Shown: positions 1 through 9,028, counted from the stretch's first letter. The stretch: DNA of 64,000 bases from Rhodococcus sp. X156 (GCF_004006015.1 NZ_CP034766.1:3629001-3693000); one strand, 5' to 3'. Numbers and translations: made by a program. The notes: a model not told the origin generated them from the sequence alone.

Positions 1-569
1 GCGATGGGGTCGGAGTCGTGCCGCGTCCACTCTGCCGCCAGGGCCTTGAGGTACGCCTCTCGATCCGCGTCCCGGGGAACCCGGCGTGCGCCGGCCGCGT
101 GTTGTGCTGCCGAACCGAGGATGTAGCTGACCAACGCTGATCCGGCATCTGACCGGGCCGACCCGGTCACGCCGAGGCGGTGAAGCTGCGCGCCGATGCC
201 CTTCCAGATCCGGAAGACCGCAGCCTGCAACGGCTCACGGGAGAGCTGAGTCCCGACCCACGGATGCGCATCGATCGCGTCGAAGATCCCCAGCGCCAGA
301 GCACGGATGCTCCGCCTCGGGCCCTCGTCACCTTCGGCACGCGCCACGACTCGGCCGATGATGCCGTCGGTGGCCGCGGCAAGGAGCTCTTCCTTGTTGG
401 CGACGTGGTGGTAGATCGCGCCCCGACCGGTCGCGAGATGTGTCGTCAGCGCCCGGACCGTCAGACCACTCTCGCCTGCCGTGTCGAGCAGCTCGATGGT
501 CGCCTCGACGATCCGGTCCCGCGAGAGCGCGTCTGAGCGCCGTGGACCTCGCGGCGTGGAGCTGGTCAT
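1..569 (-). CDS. TetR-family repressor, 3' end outside the window
   Basis: Reading the complement from the ATG at 569 gives an open frame with no stop before the window edge, about 189 codons. The N-terminus has the TetR helix-turn-helix: residues near SRDRIVEATIELLDTAG, then LTVRALTTHLATGRGAIYHHV and NKEELL. The rest is helical, as in TetR C-terminal ligand domains. It is divergent from a Tet(X)-like flavin monooxygenase and has two palindromes in front of it, so it very likely represses itself and that gene. The ligand is unknown; a tetracycline-like or aromatic compound would fit the neighbour. The alternative frames on this strand lack any domain. Confidence 0.85.
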   Translation of the reverse strand, partial: MTSSTPRGPRRSDALSRDRIVEATIELLDTAGESGLTVRALTTHLATGRGAIYHHVANKEELLAAATDGIIGRVVARAEGDEGPRRSIRALALGIFDAIDAHPWVGTQLSREPLQAAVFRIWKGIGAQLHRLGVTGSARSDAGSALVSYILGSAAQHAAGARRVPRDADREAYLKALAAEWTRHDSDPI

Positions 570-579
570 GAGCACCATC

Positions 580-630
580 TTGACACGATTGGACCATAGG
601 TCCAAAGTACCGATGGACCAACGGTCCAAT
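580..630. promoter_or_regulatory. Divergent promoter with two TetR-type operators
   Basis: Operator 1 is TTGGACCATAGGTCCAA at 589-605, a perfect 7-bp inverted repeat around ATA. Operator 2 is TGGACC-AAC-GGTCCA at 614-628. Their centres are 24 bp apart. On the minus strand a promoter can be read as TTGGTC (621-616), a 17-bp spacer and TATGGT (598-593), so the operators cover both elements. On the plus strand a TTGACA -35 lies at 580-585. This is the expected arrangement for a TetR regulator that shuts both directions. Confidence 0.8.
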
Positions 631-649
631 AGTTCTCGAGAGGGACACC

Positions 650-1789
650 ATGATCACTCCAGTCACCGTCGTCGGCGCGGGCCTTGGCGGCCTCACCCTC
701 GCTCGCGTCCTGCACCTGAACGGCATTCCCGTCACCGTCTACGACGCAGACGCCTCACCCGAGGCACGGACGCAGGGCGGGCAGCTCGACCTGCACGAGC
801 ACAACGGCCAGCGCGCGCTGGAGATCGCCGGGCTCACCCGGGAGTACCGCGGGATCGTCCACCGGGGCGGCGCAGCCCAGCGAGTGGTCGACCAACACGG
901 CACAGTGCTTGCCGAGCTGCCCGACGACGGCTCCATGGCAAGCCCCGAAGCCCTCCGGGGCGACATCCGACGGATCCTCCTGGAATCCCTTCCGGCGGGC
1001 ACGGTGCAGTGGGGGAAGAAGCTCCTCTCCGCCACTCCGCTCGGCCGAGGACAGCACGAGCTTGCCTTCGCGAGCGGGCCCGCGGTCCGCGCCGAGGTCC
1101 TGGTCGGTGCTGACGGCGCGTGGTCGAAGGTCCGGGAGCTGCTCTCCGGCCAGAAGCCCACGTATGCGGGCGTGAGCTACGTGGAGACGTACCTGCACGA
1201 CGTGGACGAACGCCATGCCGCAACGGCGGCTGTAGTTGGCAGTGGCGCGCTGTACGCCCTTGCTCCGGGCAAGGGGTTCCTCGCACACCGCGAACCGGGC
1301 GGGACCATCCACACCTACGTCGTGCTCAGCCGTCCAGCCCAGTGGTTCGCCGACATCGACTTCACCGACGCCGCCGCCGCCAAGGCGCGCGTCGCGGCCG
1401 AGCTCGAGGGATGGGCGCCCGAGCTCATCTCGTTGATCGCCGACGGAGAGACCGGACCCGTTCTGCGCAGCATCTACCGGCTCCCGAACCGCCACCAGTG
1501 GGACCGCGTCCCCGGCGTCACACTTCTGGGGGACGCCGCGCACGTGACCCTCCCCGGGGGCGAGGGTGCGAACATCGCGATGCTCGACGGTGCCGAGCTG
1601 GGCCAGGCGATCGCCGCCCACCCGGACGACGTCGAGGCCGCCCTCGCCGGCTACGAGGAAGCGATGTTCCGACGCAGCGAGGCCGAAGCGATCGCCGCGC
1701 ACGAGACCATCGAGCTCATCTTCGGCGCCAGTGCACCCTCCGGCCTTGTCAACCTCTTCACGGGAACCGACGGGCCCTCGTCCGGCTAG
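650..1789 (+). CDS. Tet(X)-like FAD-dependent monooxygenase
   Basis: 379 residues. The N-terminal FAD-binding Rossmann motif GAGLGG is at residues 9-14, followed by GGQLDLHEHNGQRAL, which resembles the GGTLDLH segment of Tet(X). The second FAD motif GDAAHV is at 294-299, followed by PGGEGANIAMLDGAEL. The ATG at 650 is preceded by GAGAGGGA. Proteins of this class use NADPH and oxygen to hydroxylate aromatic compounds, and the Tet(X) branch inactivates tetracyclines. The substrate here cannot be read from sequence. The gene looks less GC-biased at third positions than its neighbours, which may indicate acquisition. It is under the divergent TetR regulator. Confidence 0.85.
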   Translation: MITPVTVVGAGLGGLTLARVLHLNGIPVTVYDADASPEARTQGGQLDLHEHNGQRALEIAGLTREYRGIVHRGGAAQRVVDQHGTVLAELPDDGSMASPEALRGDIRRILLESLPAGTVQWGKKLLSATPLGRGQHELAFASGPAVRAEVLVGADGAWSKVRELLSGQKPTYAGVSYVETYLHDVDERHAATAAVVGSGALYALAPGKGFLAHREPGGTIHTYVVLSRPAQWFADIDFTDAAAAKARVAAELEGWAPELISLIADGETGPVLRSIYRLPNRHQWDRVPGVTLLGDAAHVTLPGGEGANIAMLDGAELGQAIAAHPDDVEAALAGYEEAMFRRSEAEAIAAHETIELIFGASAPSGLVNLFTGTDGPSSG

Positions 1790-1865
1790 GCCAGAGCTGT
1801 TGCGGTCCGATTGTTAACCGAGCCGAAACTGCCATTTACACCCAGTAGTTGTGACACGGTGCACA

Positions 1866-1912
1866 CTGCACATCATCGGCCCTGTGCAGTTGTGCACGTT
1901 GCGCATGGACGG
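1866..1912. promoter_or_regulatory. Two-part promoter motif shared with the permease at 5275
   Basis: CTGCACAT (1866-1873) is followed 25 bp downstream by TGTGCACgTTgcgCATGGAC (1891-1910) and then GG. Almost the same pair occurs at 5171-5216, before the permease gene. The position upstream of a PucR-type regulator suggests it is that regulator's own binding site. Confidence 0.55.
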
Positions 1913-2009
1913 CGGTCGTCGCTTCCGGAAGTTTGACCCTCGTGGCCCCCCGCACGCCGGACCCGCCGGCGGTGGGCGTCGCGCGGATGTTGTCCCAGAG
2001 GAGCCAGCC

Positions 2010-3704
2010 GTGCCGCACCATCACGACGAAGACGTCCTGACCCTGGCCCGACTGCTGCAGGAGCCGGTGCTGCGCCGCACCTGCTGGCACCCCGGTCCGC
2101 ACGAGACCACGGTCGCGCTGGAGTGGGTGGTGCCCTGGGCGGTCGCGGCACAGCGCGACGACCGCCTCGACGGGGTGCTGGTGCACGCTGCCCAGCACGA
2201 GATCCCCAGCTACGGTGGGCTGGACGCGGTGGCCACCGCGCTGGCCGAGCGGGGTGCGGCGGCGCTGCTGGTGGACGGGCACCAACCCGGCCCGGATGAT
2301 GCCGCCGCGGCGGCCCGGCTGCCGCTGGTCACCACCGCCGACTCCGTCTCCTTCGCCGCGGTCAACCGGCTGGTCGCCGACCTGACGCTGGCCCGGGAGA
2401 CGCACGTGCTGCGCTACGGGCTCAGCGTGCACCGCGCCCTGGCCGAGCTGCTCTACCGCGGGGCCGAGCTGCCGGCGCTGTGCAGCCAGATGTCGCGCAT
2501 GTCGCAGTGCCCCGTCGCGGTGCTCGACGCCACCGGCGCCCTGGTGGCCATGGAGCAGGCCAACCCACGGATGGTGGAGCCCCGCCAGCTGGCGCAGGTG
2601 TTCCAGGAACGGGCCGAGCGCCTCGGGGCGGGCGGTGACCCCGCCGAGCTGCACCCTCGGGTGGTGCCCTTCACCGTCGGGGGCCGCGAGGTGGCCTGCG
2701 TGCTCAGCCCGATCGTGCTCGGCGGTCGGCACGACGGTTGGCTGGTGCTGGTGGAGCCCTCCACCGAGCCGCACCCGCACGACCTGGCCGAGCACCAGGT
2801 GCTGGTGGAGCAGGCAGTCCCCATCGTGGGCACCGAGATGCTGCGGCTGCGCAGCGTGCACGGCGCCCAGGAGCAGGCCCGCGGCGACTTCGTGCACGGC
2901 CTGCTGCACGGGCACTTCGCGTCGCTGCAGGAGCTCAGCGCCCGCGCAGCGCACTACGGCCTGCCGGTGCGCTCCACCTTCGCGGTGGTGGTTGCCTCCG
3001 GGGTGGTCGGCGTCGGGGACAGCTCGGCCGGGCAGGCGCTGAGCCTCGCCGCGCTGACGTCCCGGCTGGTGCCCGAGCAGGAGCGCCACACCCAGGCGGC
3101 GGTGGTTGGTGACGTGCTGGTGATGGTGCGCGAGCTGTGCACCGCCGCCGAGGGTGCTCCCGCAGCTGGCGTCGCCGAGGCCGCCGAGTACGCCGCCGCC
3201 CTGCACCGCCACCTCACCGGGCGACGGGCCCAGGCCGGGCGCCCGGTGCACGTCTCCTACGGGCGCCCCGCGACGGGGGCGCTGTCGCTGCCGGACAGCT
3301 ACCGGGAGGCCCGGATGACCTTGGGCCTGCAGAACCGGCTCGGGCTGGCCGAGGTGTGCAGCTACCAGGACCTGCAGGTGCACGCCGTGCTGCAGGACGT
3401 CGCCGTCAGCCGCACCGGGCGGGACTTCGCCGCCGACCTGCTGGCGCCGCTGCGCGACCCGACGGTGGGCGACATGGAAGAGGTGGTGCTGGCCTACATC
3501 GCCAGCGGGGGCAACGTGAACGCGGCGTCCCGGGACCTGCACATCCACCGCAACACCATGCTCTACAAGCTCGACCGGGCGTCGCGGCGGCTGGGGATGG
3601 ACCTGCGGCAGGCCGACAACCAGTTCGCGGTGTGGCTGGCGCACACCCTCGACCTGCTGGCCACCACCACCGCTGAGGTCAACCGCGTGGTCAGCCCACT
3701 CTGA
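2010..3704 (+). CDS. PucR/CdaR-family transcriptional regulator
   Basis: 564 residues from the GTG at 2010, which has GAGGAG a few bases upstream; the open frame extends further upstream but that part looks non-coding. The N-terminal half resembles the PucR ligand-sensing domain and the middle a GGDEF-like PucR domain. The C-terminus is the PucR helix-turn-helix (EEVVLAYIASGGNVNAASR, then HIHRNTMLYKLDRASRRLG). PucR regulators control purine, amino acid or organic acid catabolism in response to metabolites. A matching motif before this gene and before the permease at 5275 suggests autoregulation plus control of the permease. Its end overlaps the convergent MFS gene by 14 bp. Confidence 0.85.
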   Translation: MPHHHDEDVLTLARLLQEPVLRRTCWHPGPHETTVALEWVVPWAVAAQRDDRLDGVLVHAAQHEIPSYGGLDAVATALAERGAAALLVDGHQPGPDDAAAAARLPLVTTADSVSFAAVNRLVADLTLARETHVLRYGLSVHRALAELLYRGAELPALCSQMSRMSQCPVAVLDATGALVAMEQANPRMVEPRQLAQVFQERAERLGAGGDPAELHPRVVPFTVGGREVACVLSPIVLGGRHDGWLVLVEPSTEPHPHDLAEHQVLVEQAVPIVGTEMLRLRSVHGAQEQARGDFVHGLLHGHFASLQELSARAAHYGLPVRSTFAVVVASGVVGVGDSSAGQALSLAALTSRLVPEQERHTQAAVVGDVLVMVRELCTAAEGAPAAGVAEAAEYAAALHRHLTGRRAQAGRPVHVSYGRPATGALSLPDSYREARMTLGLQNRLGLAEVCSYQDLQVHAVLQDVAVSRTGRDFAADLLAPLRDPTVGDMEEVVLAYIASGGNVNAASRDLHIHRNTMLYKLDRASRRLGMDLRQADNQFAVWLAHTLDLLATTTAEVNRVVSPL

Positions 3705-5091
3705 GCGCGGATGTGGGTTGCAGGTGGTCGTCGCGTCCGCCGAAGCTCAGCGCCAGGCCCAGCACCGCCACCACGGCGCAGCCGCCGAACAGCCAGCCCA
3801 GCGCCCCCGGGTAGGCGGCAGCCACCCCTGCGGTACCCAGCGCGGCGCCGACGAATCGCATCATGTTGAACAGGCCCAGCCCGGGCCCCAGCTGCCCGGC
3901 CGGCGACCTGGTGGCGCCGGTGAGCGCCGGCGTCTGCACCAGCGCGACGCCCAACCCGGTGCCCACCAGCACCAGGGCGATCACCGGCAGCGACCGAACC
4001 CCGGAGCCGACGACCACCGCCAGGGCGACGTCGCCCAGCACCAGCACGCCGAGGCCGACCCGCAGCACCAGCCGAGGTCCCACCCGGTCAGCCAGCAGGC
4101 CCACGAACGGCGCGGAGACCGCCCACACCAGCGGGAGGGCGAAGGTCAGCAGCCCGGTGGTGGTCACCGACAGCCCCACCGCGCCGGTGAGGTGCAGCGG
4201 CACCGCGACCAGCACCGCCGCCAGCGACGACTGCTGCACGAAGACGCCGGTGGCGCTGCGCAGCCAGCGGATCTCCACCAGTGCCCGCGGGTCGATGAAC
4301 GGCGCGGGCCGGCGCAGCCCGGTCACCACGAACACTGCCAGGGAGGCAAAGCCCAGCACCACGCCCAGCAGCGGCAGCGCCAGCGGCACCCCGGCCTGGG
4401 GCGCCGCGGTGGCGGCGCACATCAGCAGCGCCACCCCGGCGGTGAGCGACCCCGCCCCCAGCCAGTCGATGCGCGCGCCGCGGCCGACGTGCTGGGGCAC
4501 CACCACCAGCGTCAGCACCAGCACGCCCACCGTCACCGGCACCAGCCCGGCGAAGATCGCCCGCCAGCCGAACAGGTCGGACACGATGCCCCCGACGGGT
4601 GGACCCACCGCCTGGCCGATGCCGTTGGCCGCGCCCCAGGCGCCCATGACGCGGCTGCGCCGGTTCTCCGGCCAGCTGGCCGAGAGCATCCCCATCACCG
4701 CCGTCGGCACCGCCGCGCAGCCCAGACCCTGCACCGCCCGGGCGGCCACCAGCAGCGGCAGGCTGGGGGCCAGGGCAGCGCCCAGCGTGCCCAGGGTGAG
4801 CACGGTGAGGGCGAGCACCAGCGTGCGGCGCCGCCCGAGCCGGTCGCTGACCCACCCGGTCAGCGGCATCATCACCGCGAGCACCAGCACCGACGTGGAC
4901 GCCACCAGCACCCCTTGGGTGACCGGGGCGCCGAAGTCGTCGGTGATCTGGCGCAACGGGACGTTGACGATGTTGTTGCTGACCGTCCCGAGGAAGGTCG
5001 CGCCGAGCAGGGCGGCGAGCAGCCACCCTCGCCGCGAGGGGCCGGTGGCGGCCGAGACCGCCTGGTCAGACGCCGTGAGACGTGCCGTCAC
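3691..5091 (-). CDS. MFS transporter (drug/solute:H+ antiporter type)
   Basis: About 466 residues with many hydrophobic segments. The MFS signature between helices 2 and 3 reads GWVSDRLGRRRTLVLA, and helix 5 carries GPPVGGIVSD, the antiporter-type motif. I chose the GTG at 5091, preceded by GAGAGGACGAGG; an ATG 20 codons upstream is possible. The gene is divergent from the permease at 5275 and convergent with the PucR regulator. The substrate is unknown, either a drug or a metabolite exported when the regulator responds. Confidence 0.85.
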   Translation of the reverse strand: MTARLTASDQAVSAATGPSRRGWLLAALLGATFLGTVSNNIVNVPLRQITDDFGAPVTQGVLVASTSVLVLAVMMPLTGWVSDRLGRRRTLVLALTVLTLGTLGAALAPSLPLLVAARAVQGLGCAAVPTAVMGMLSASWPENRRSRVMGAWGAANGIGQAVGPPVGGIVSDLFGWRAIFAGLVPVTVGVLVLTLVVVPQHVGRGARIDWLGAGSLTAGVALLMCAATAAPQAGVPLALPLLGVVLGFASLAVFVVTGLRRPAPFIDPRALVEIRWLRSATGVFVQQSSLAAVLVAVPLHLTGAVGLSVTTTGLLTFALPLVWAVSAPFVGLLADRVGPRLVLRVGLGVLVLGDVALAVVVGSGVRSLPVIALVLVGTGLGVALVQTPALTGATRSPAGQLGPGLGLFNMMRFVGAALGTAGVAAAYPGALGWLFGGCAVVAVLGLALSFGGRDDHLQPTSALRVG

Positions 5092-5170
5092 CCTCGTCCT
5101 CTCGCCGGCCGCAGTGTTTTTACGTCTGCGAAACATCGTGCAGCACCACATGAGCAGGGACTACGGCACG

Positions 5171-5216
5171 CTGCACATTTGTGGGCCACCCGGGTGTGCA
5201 CATCGTTCATGGACGG
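5171..5216. promoter_or_regulatory. Two-part promoter motif shared with the PucR gene
   Basis: CTGCACAT (5171-5178) and, 24 bp on, TGTGCACaTCgttCATGGAC (5195-5214) followed by GG. This repeats the layout at 1866-1912. It lies between the divergent MFS and permease genes, so it could act on both. Confidence 0.55.
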
Positions 5217-5274
5217 GCCTAGCCAAGTCAGGGAGTTTCGCCAATATCACATTGGGCTTCCCCGGGAGACGACG

Positions 5275-6873
5275 ATGCAACTGACAGCAGCTCACTGGGT
5301 GTTCCTGGCCGGGGTGGTGGTGATCCTCGCGACCATGGTCATGCGCAAGAACATCGTGGTCCCCGCGGTGGTGGCCACCTTCCTCACCGCGCTGGTCTGG
5401 TCGAAGAGCCTGGCCACCGGGCTCTCCGCGATCTTCAACGCCAGCCTGGTCGCCGCCACCTCGCTCTTCAACATCTTTCTCATCATCGCCATGGTCACGG
5501 CAATGCTGCGCGCCCTCGAGGGGCTGGGCGCCGACCGGAAAATGGTCGCGCCATTCCGTGGCGTGATGCGCAACGGCCACCTCGCATTCTGGACTCTGGT
5601 GATCGTCACTTACTTCATCTCGCTCTTCTTCTGGCCGACGCCCGCGGTGCCGCTGATTGGCGCGGTGCTGGTGCCGGTGGCCATTCGGGCCGGGCTGCGG
5701 CCGCTGGCCGCGGGCTTCACCATCGCCATCGCGGGCCAGGGCATGGCGCTGTCGTCGGACTACGTGATCGGCGTGGCGCCGGGCCTGTCGGCCACCGCGG
5801 CTGGGGCGGACCCGGCCGTCGTCGCGGACCGGGCCTTCGTCATGTCGCTGGTGGTCGGGGCGGTCGCGCTGGCCATCGGCTATGCCATGGAGATCCGCAA
5901 GATGCGCAAGCCCTCCGACGCGCTGCTGGAGGAGTGGGAGTCCACCGCCGAGCGTGGGGCGCCCACCGCGGACGCCGAGGTGGTTGAGGAGCTCGCGGAA
6001 GGGTCTACCGCGGTAGCGGTGGAGCGGCGAGAGCTGGTCGGCGCCGGTACTGGCGGGCACGGCGGTCCGCCGCCGGTGGTCGGGCACGGCCCGGCGCTGC
6101 GCGGCACCCCGGCTGGTGAGCCGATGCCACCGGAGCGGCACAGCATCCTCCCGGTCGACAAGCCATGGGCGGCCAAGGCCTTCGCGGTGCTGGTACCGGC
6201 GGCATACCTGGCGCTGATCATCTACATGGTGCTGGCCAGCGCCTCCGACTCGGTGACCGACCTCAAGGGCGGCGACGCCGCGGCACTGGTCGGCGGCATC
6301 GCGCTGCTGATGGTGTTCGGCGCCGCCTTCGTCCGCGACCGCAGCACGTTCATGGAGGCCTCCGCTGAGCACATCGTGGACGGACTGGTGTTCGCCTTCA
6401 AGGCGATGGGTGTGGTGCTGCCCATCGCTGGGTTCTTCTTCCTCGGCAACGGCGACTTCTCCGCCCAGATCCTCAGCCTGGGCGAGGACGCGCAGGGCCC
6501 GTCGCTGCTGTTCGACCTGGTGCTCTCCGCCCAGGACAGCCTGCCGCAGAACACCATGATCACCGCGTTCGGCATCTTGCTGGTCGGCCTGGTCGCTGGC
6601 CTGGAGGGCTCCGGCTTCTCCGGCCTGCCGCTCACCGGGTCGCTGGCCGGCTCGCTCGGGGAGACCTCCGGGGTGAGCAGCCCGACGCTGGCGGCCATCG
6701 GACAGATGGGCAACATCTGGTCCGGCGGCGGCACCCTGGTCGCGTGGTCCTCGCTGCTGGCGGTGGCCGGCTTCGTCCGGGTGCCCGCGGTGGAGCTGGC
6801 CCGCAAGTGCTTCATCCCGGTGATGAGCGGCCTGGTGGTGGCCACCGTGATGGCGGTGGTGGTCTTCGGCTGA
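5275..6873 (+). CDS. Polytopic membrane permease, substrate unknown
   Basis: 532 residues from the ATG at 5275, with GGGAGA upstream. It has about 12 hydrophobic segments, with a hydrophilic acidic stretch near residues 210-295 between two membrane halves. Conserved-looking segments include FFWPTPAVPLIGA, AGQGMALSSDYVIG, QDSLPQNTMITAFG and GSGFSGLPLTGSLA. The layout resembles the ion-transporter/GntP-like permeases for organic anions, but I do not recognise the exact family. The promoter motif ties it to the PucR regulator at 2010. Confidence 0.7.
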   Translation: MQLTAAHWVFLAGVVVILATMVMRKNIVVPAVVATFLTALVWSKSLATGLSAIFNASLVAATSLFNIFLIIAMVTAMLRALEGLGADRKMVAPFRGVMRNGHLAFWTLVIVTYFISLFFWPTPAVPLIGAVLVPVAIRAGLRPLAAGFTIAIAGQGMALSSDYVIGVAPGLSATAAGADPAVVADRAFVMSLVVGAVALAIGYAMEIRKMRKPSDALLEEWESTAERGAPTADAEVVEELAEGSTAVAVERRELVGAGTGGHGGPPPVVGHGPALRGTPAGEPMPPERHSILPVDKPWAAKAFAVLVPAAYLALIIYMVLASASDSVTDLKGGDAAALVGGIALLMVFGAAFVRDRSTFMEASAEHIVDGLVFAFKAMGVVLPIAGFFFLGNGDFSAQILSLGEDAQGPSLLFDLVLSAQDSLPQNTMITAFGILLVGLVAGLEGSGFSGLPLTGSLAGSLGETSGVSSPTLAAIGQMGNIWSGGGTLVAWSSLLAVAGFVRVPAVELARKCFIPVMSGLVVATVMAVVVFG

Positions 6874-6901
6874 CGCCCGGGTTCTTCGGCGGGCTCGTGG
6901 A

Positions 6902-7537
6902 TCAGCGGACGTGCGCGGGGCGGTACTGCACGCTGATCCGCGGGCCCGTCGGCCGGGTCGACTTGGGCACGGCGTGCTCCCAGGTGCGCTGGCAGCTGCC
7001 GCCCATCACCAGCAGGTCGCCGTGGCCCAGCGAGTACCGCAGCGTGGGTCCACCGCCCTCGGTGGGCCGCAGCAGCAGCGGCCGATCGGCGCCGAGGGAC
7101 AGGATGGCGACCATGGTGTCGGTGCTGCGGCCACGCCCCACCCGGTCGCCGTGCCAGGCCACGCTGTCGGCGCCGTCGCGGTAGAAGCACAGGCCCGCGG
7201 TGGTGAACGGCTCGCCCAGCTCCGGACCGTAGTGGGCGTCCAGGCGTCGGCGGGCCTGCACCAGCAGTGGGTCGGGCAGCCGGTCGCCGTCGCGGTAAAA
7301 GCAGACCAGCCGGGGCACGTCGACCACCCGGTCGTACATCTGTCGGCGCTCCGCCCGCCAGGGCACCCCGTCCACCAACCGGTCGAACACCGCCTCGGAG
7401 CCGGTGAGCCAGCCGGGCAGCACGTCCACCCAGGCGCCGTGGCTGAGCTGGCGGCGCTGCACCGCGGCACCCAGCTCGCCGAGCACCGGGCCCTCGTCGG
7501 CGACGTCGAACAGCGACGACTGCAGCGCACCTGCCAT
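6902..7537 (-). CDS. AlkB-like 2-oxoglutarate/Fe(II) dioxygenase
   Basis: About 211 residues from the ATG at 7537; an ATG ten codons upstream (7567) is the alternative. The iron ligand motif HxD appears in VAWHGDRVG. A distal histidine occurs in TWEHAVPKS, and the 2-oxoglutarate-binding arginines fit PRISVQYRP. AlkB proteins remove alkyl groups from DNA or RNA bases. The gene lies 35 bp downstream of the photolyase on the same strand, so the two probably form a DNA-repair operon. Confidence 0.85.
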   Translation of the reverse strand: MAGALQSSLFDVADEGPVLGELGAAVQRRQLSHGAWVDVLPGWLTGSEAVFDRLVDGVPWRAERRQMYDRVVDVPRLVCFYRDGDRLPDPLLVQARRRLDAHYGPELGEPFTTAGLCFYRDGADSVAWHGDRVGRGRSTDTMVAILSLGADRPLLLRPTEGGGPTLRYSLGHGDLLVMGGSCQRTWEHAVPKSTRPTGPRISVQYRPAHVR

Positions 7538-7572
7538 GGATCCACGGTAGCAGAACCAGTCGAACATGTGTT

Positions 7573-8943
7573 CTAGTTCTTGCCGGTGACCGCGCCGTAC
7601 CGCTGCAGCGCCACCTGCCGCTCGTGGGCGTGGTCCACCAGTGGCTCGGGGTAGCCGGGCGGGGGTCCGTCGGGCAGGGTGTGCACCGCCTTGCCGGGCA
7701 CGCCCCGCAGCTCCGGCACCCACCGGCGCACGTAGTCGCCGTCGGGGTCCACCTTCTGTCCCTGCGTCACCGGGTTGAACACCCGGAAGTAGGGGGAGGC
7801 GTCGGTGCCGGTGCCGGCCGTCCACTGCCAGCCGTGCTGGTTGTTGGCCAGGTCGCCGTCCACCAGGTGGTCCATGAAGTGCCGCGCGCCCCACCACCAG
7901 GGCAGGTGCAGGTCCTTGGTGAGGAAGGACGCGACGATCATCCGCAGCCGGTTGTGCATCCACCCCTCGTGGCGCAGCTGACGCATCCCGGCGTCCACGA
8001 TGGGAAAGCCGGTGCGTCCCTCCCGCCAGGCGGCGAAGGCCCGCTCGGCGTCCGGGCCGCTGTCGTAGCCCAGCGCGTCGAAGCGCCGGTCGTAGCTGCG
8101 CCGGGCGGAGTCCGGCCGGTGGTGCAGCACGTCGGCGTAGAAGTCCCGCCAGGCCAGCTCGGTCTGGAACGTGGTGGCGCCCTCGCCGTGGTCGCTCGCC
8201 AGGGTGTGCAGCAACGTCCGCGGGTGCACGCAGCCCCACTTCAGGTACGCCGACATCCGGCTGGTGACGTCGCGGTCGGGCCGGTCGCGGTCGGTGGCGT
8301 AGCCAGGCAGGTCCTCGGTGCGGAACTGCTCCCACCGGGCCAGCGCTGCCGCCTCACCGGGGTCCGGGAGCTCGAGTGCGCCCAGGTCCACGTCCGCCGG
8401 GACGGCGCACCGCGAAGCAACCGGGGGCGGGTCCAGCCAGCTCACCGTGGCGGCCGAGGTCTGCGCCGGCGGGCGCCAGCCGTGCTCGGCCCAGGCCCGC
8501 CGGAACGGGGTGAACACCCGGTAGGGCGTGCCGTCGGGCTTGGTCACCCGGCCGGGCGCCACCGCGTAGGGCGAGCCGGTGGTGACCAGCTCGGTCTCGC
8601 CCAGCGCATCGCGCACCGCGCCGTCCCGGCGGCGGCCGTAGGGACCGAAGTCGGCGCTGACGTGCACGGTGCGCGCCTGCACCTGCCTGGCCACCTCGGG
8701 CACCACCTGCACCGGGTCGCCACGCACCAGCAGCAGCCGACCCTGCAACGCCGCGTCCAGCTCACGCAGGCAGCGGTAGAGGAAGGTGGTGCGCGGGGCA
8801 CCGGCGGGACCCAGCAACGCGTCGTCCAGCACGAACAGCGCCACCGAGGAGCGGGCGGTGGCCGCGGCCGCGCTCAGCGTCGGCAGGTCACCCAGGCGCA
8901 GGTCCCGGCGAAACCACACGATCGCCGTCTCGTCCTGGTCCAC
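7573..8943 (-). CDS. phr: Deoxyribodipyrimidine photolyase
   Basis: About 456 residues. The N-terminus has the photolyase opening VWFRRDLRLGDLPTL. The C-terminal FAD domain contains WRDFYADVLHHRP, GRTGFPIVDAGMRQL, GWMHNRLRMIVASFL and the signature region WWWGARHFMDHLVDGD with NNQHGWQW. These fit a class I CPD photolyase that repairs UV dimers with light. The start is uncertain: I use the GTG at 8943, but the frame reaches a TTG at 8991, and GTG 8955 is also possible. It is divergent from idi. Confidence 0.92.
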   Translation of the reverse strand: MDQDETAIVWFRRDLRLGDLPTLSAAAATARSSVALFVLDDALLGPAGAPRTTFLYRCLRELDAALQGRLLLVRGDPVQVVPEVARQVQARTVHVSADFGPYGRRRDGAVRDALGETELVTTGSPYAVAPGRVTKPDGTPYRVFTPFRRAWAEHGWRPPAQTSAATVSWLDPPPVASRCAVPADVDLGALELPDPGEAAALARWEQFRTEDLPGYATDRDRPDRDVTSRMSAYLKWGCVHPRTLLHTLASDHGEGATTFQTELAWRDFYADVLHHRPDSARRSYDRRFDALGYDSGPDAERAFAAWREGRTGFPIVDAGMRQLRHEGWMHNRLRMIVASFLTKDLHLPWWWGARHFMDHLVDGDLANNQHGWQWTAGTGTDASPYFRVFNPVTQGQKVDPDGDYVRRWVPELRGVPGKAVHTLPDGPPPGYPEPLVDHAHERQVALQRYGAVTGKN

Positions 8944-9016
8944 GCTGCGCTGCACCGGGGCCAGGGTTGCTGGCGGCGCCAAAGATCGCAAGTGTGCTGC
9001 TGGGAGGCAACTTCTC

Positions 9017-9022
9017 TACCCT
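9017..9022 (+). promoter_or_regulatory. -10 element of idi, leaderless
   Basis: TACCCT ends 6 nt before the GTG start at 9029, so transcription would start at or next to the start codon. Confidence 0.6.
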
Positions 9023-9028
9023 GGTTCC

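Noticed and set aside
2010-3700. A 600-codon minus-strand frame opposite the PucR gene, His/Gln/Gly-rich
   Set aside because: It is the mirror of a GC-rich gene; its composition is typical of shadow frames and it has no ribosome site.
3718-5274. A long plus-strand open frame that extends upstream of the permease
   Set aside because: It covers the reverse strand of the MFS gene, has no family features, and the permease start at 5275 has its own ribosome site.
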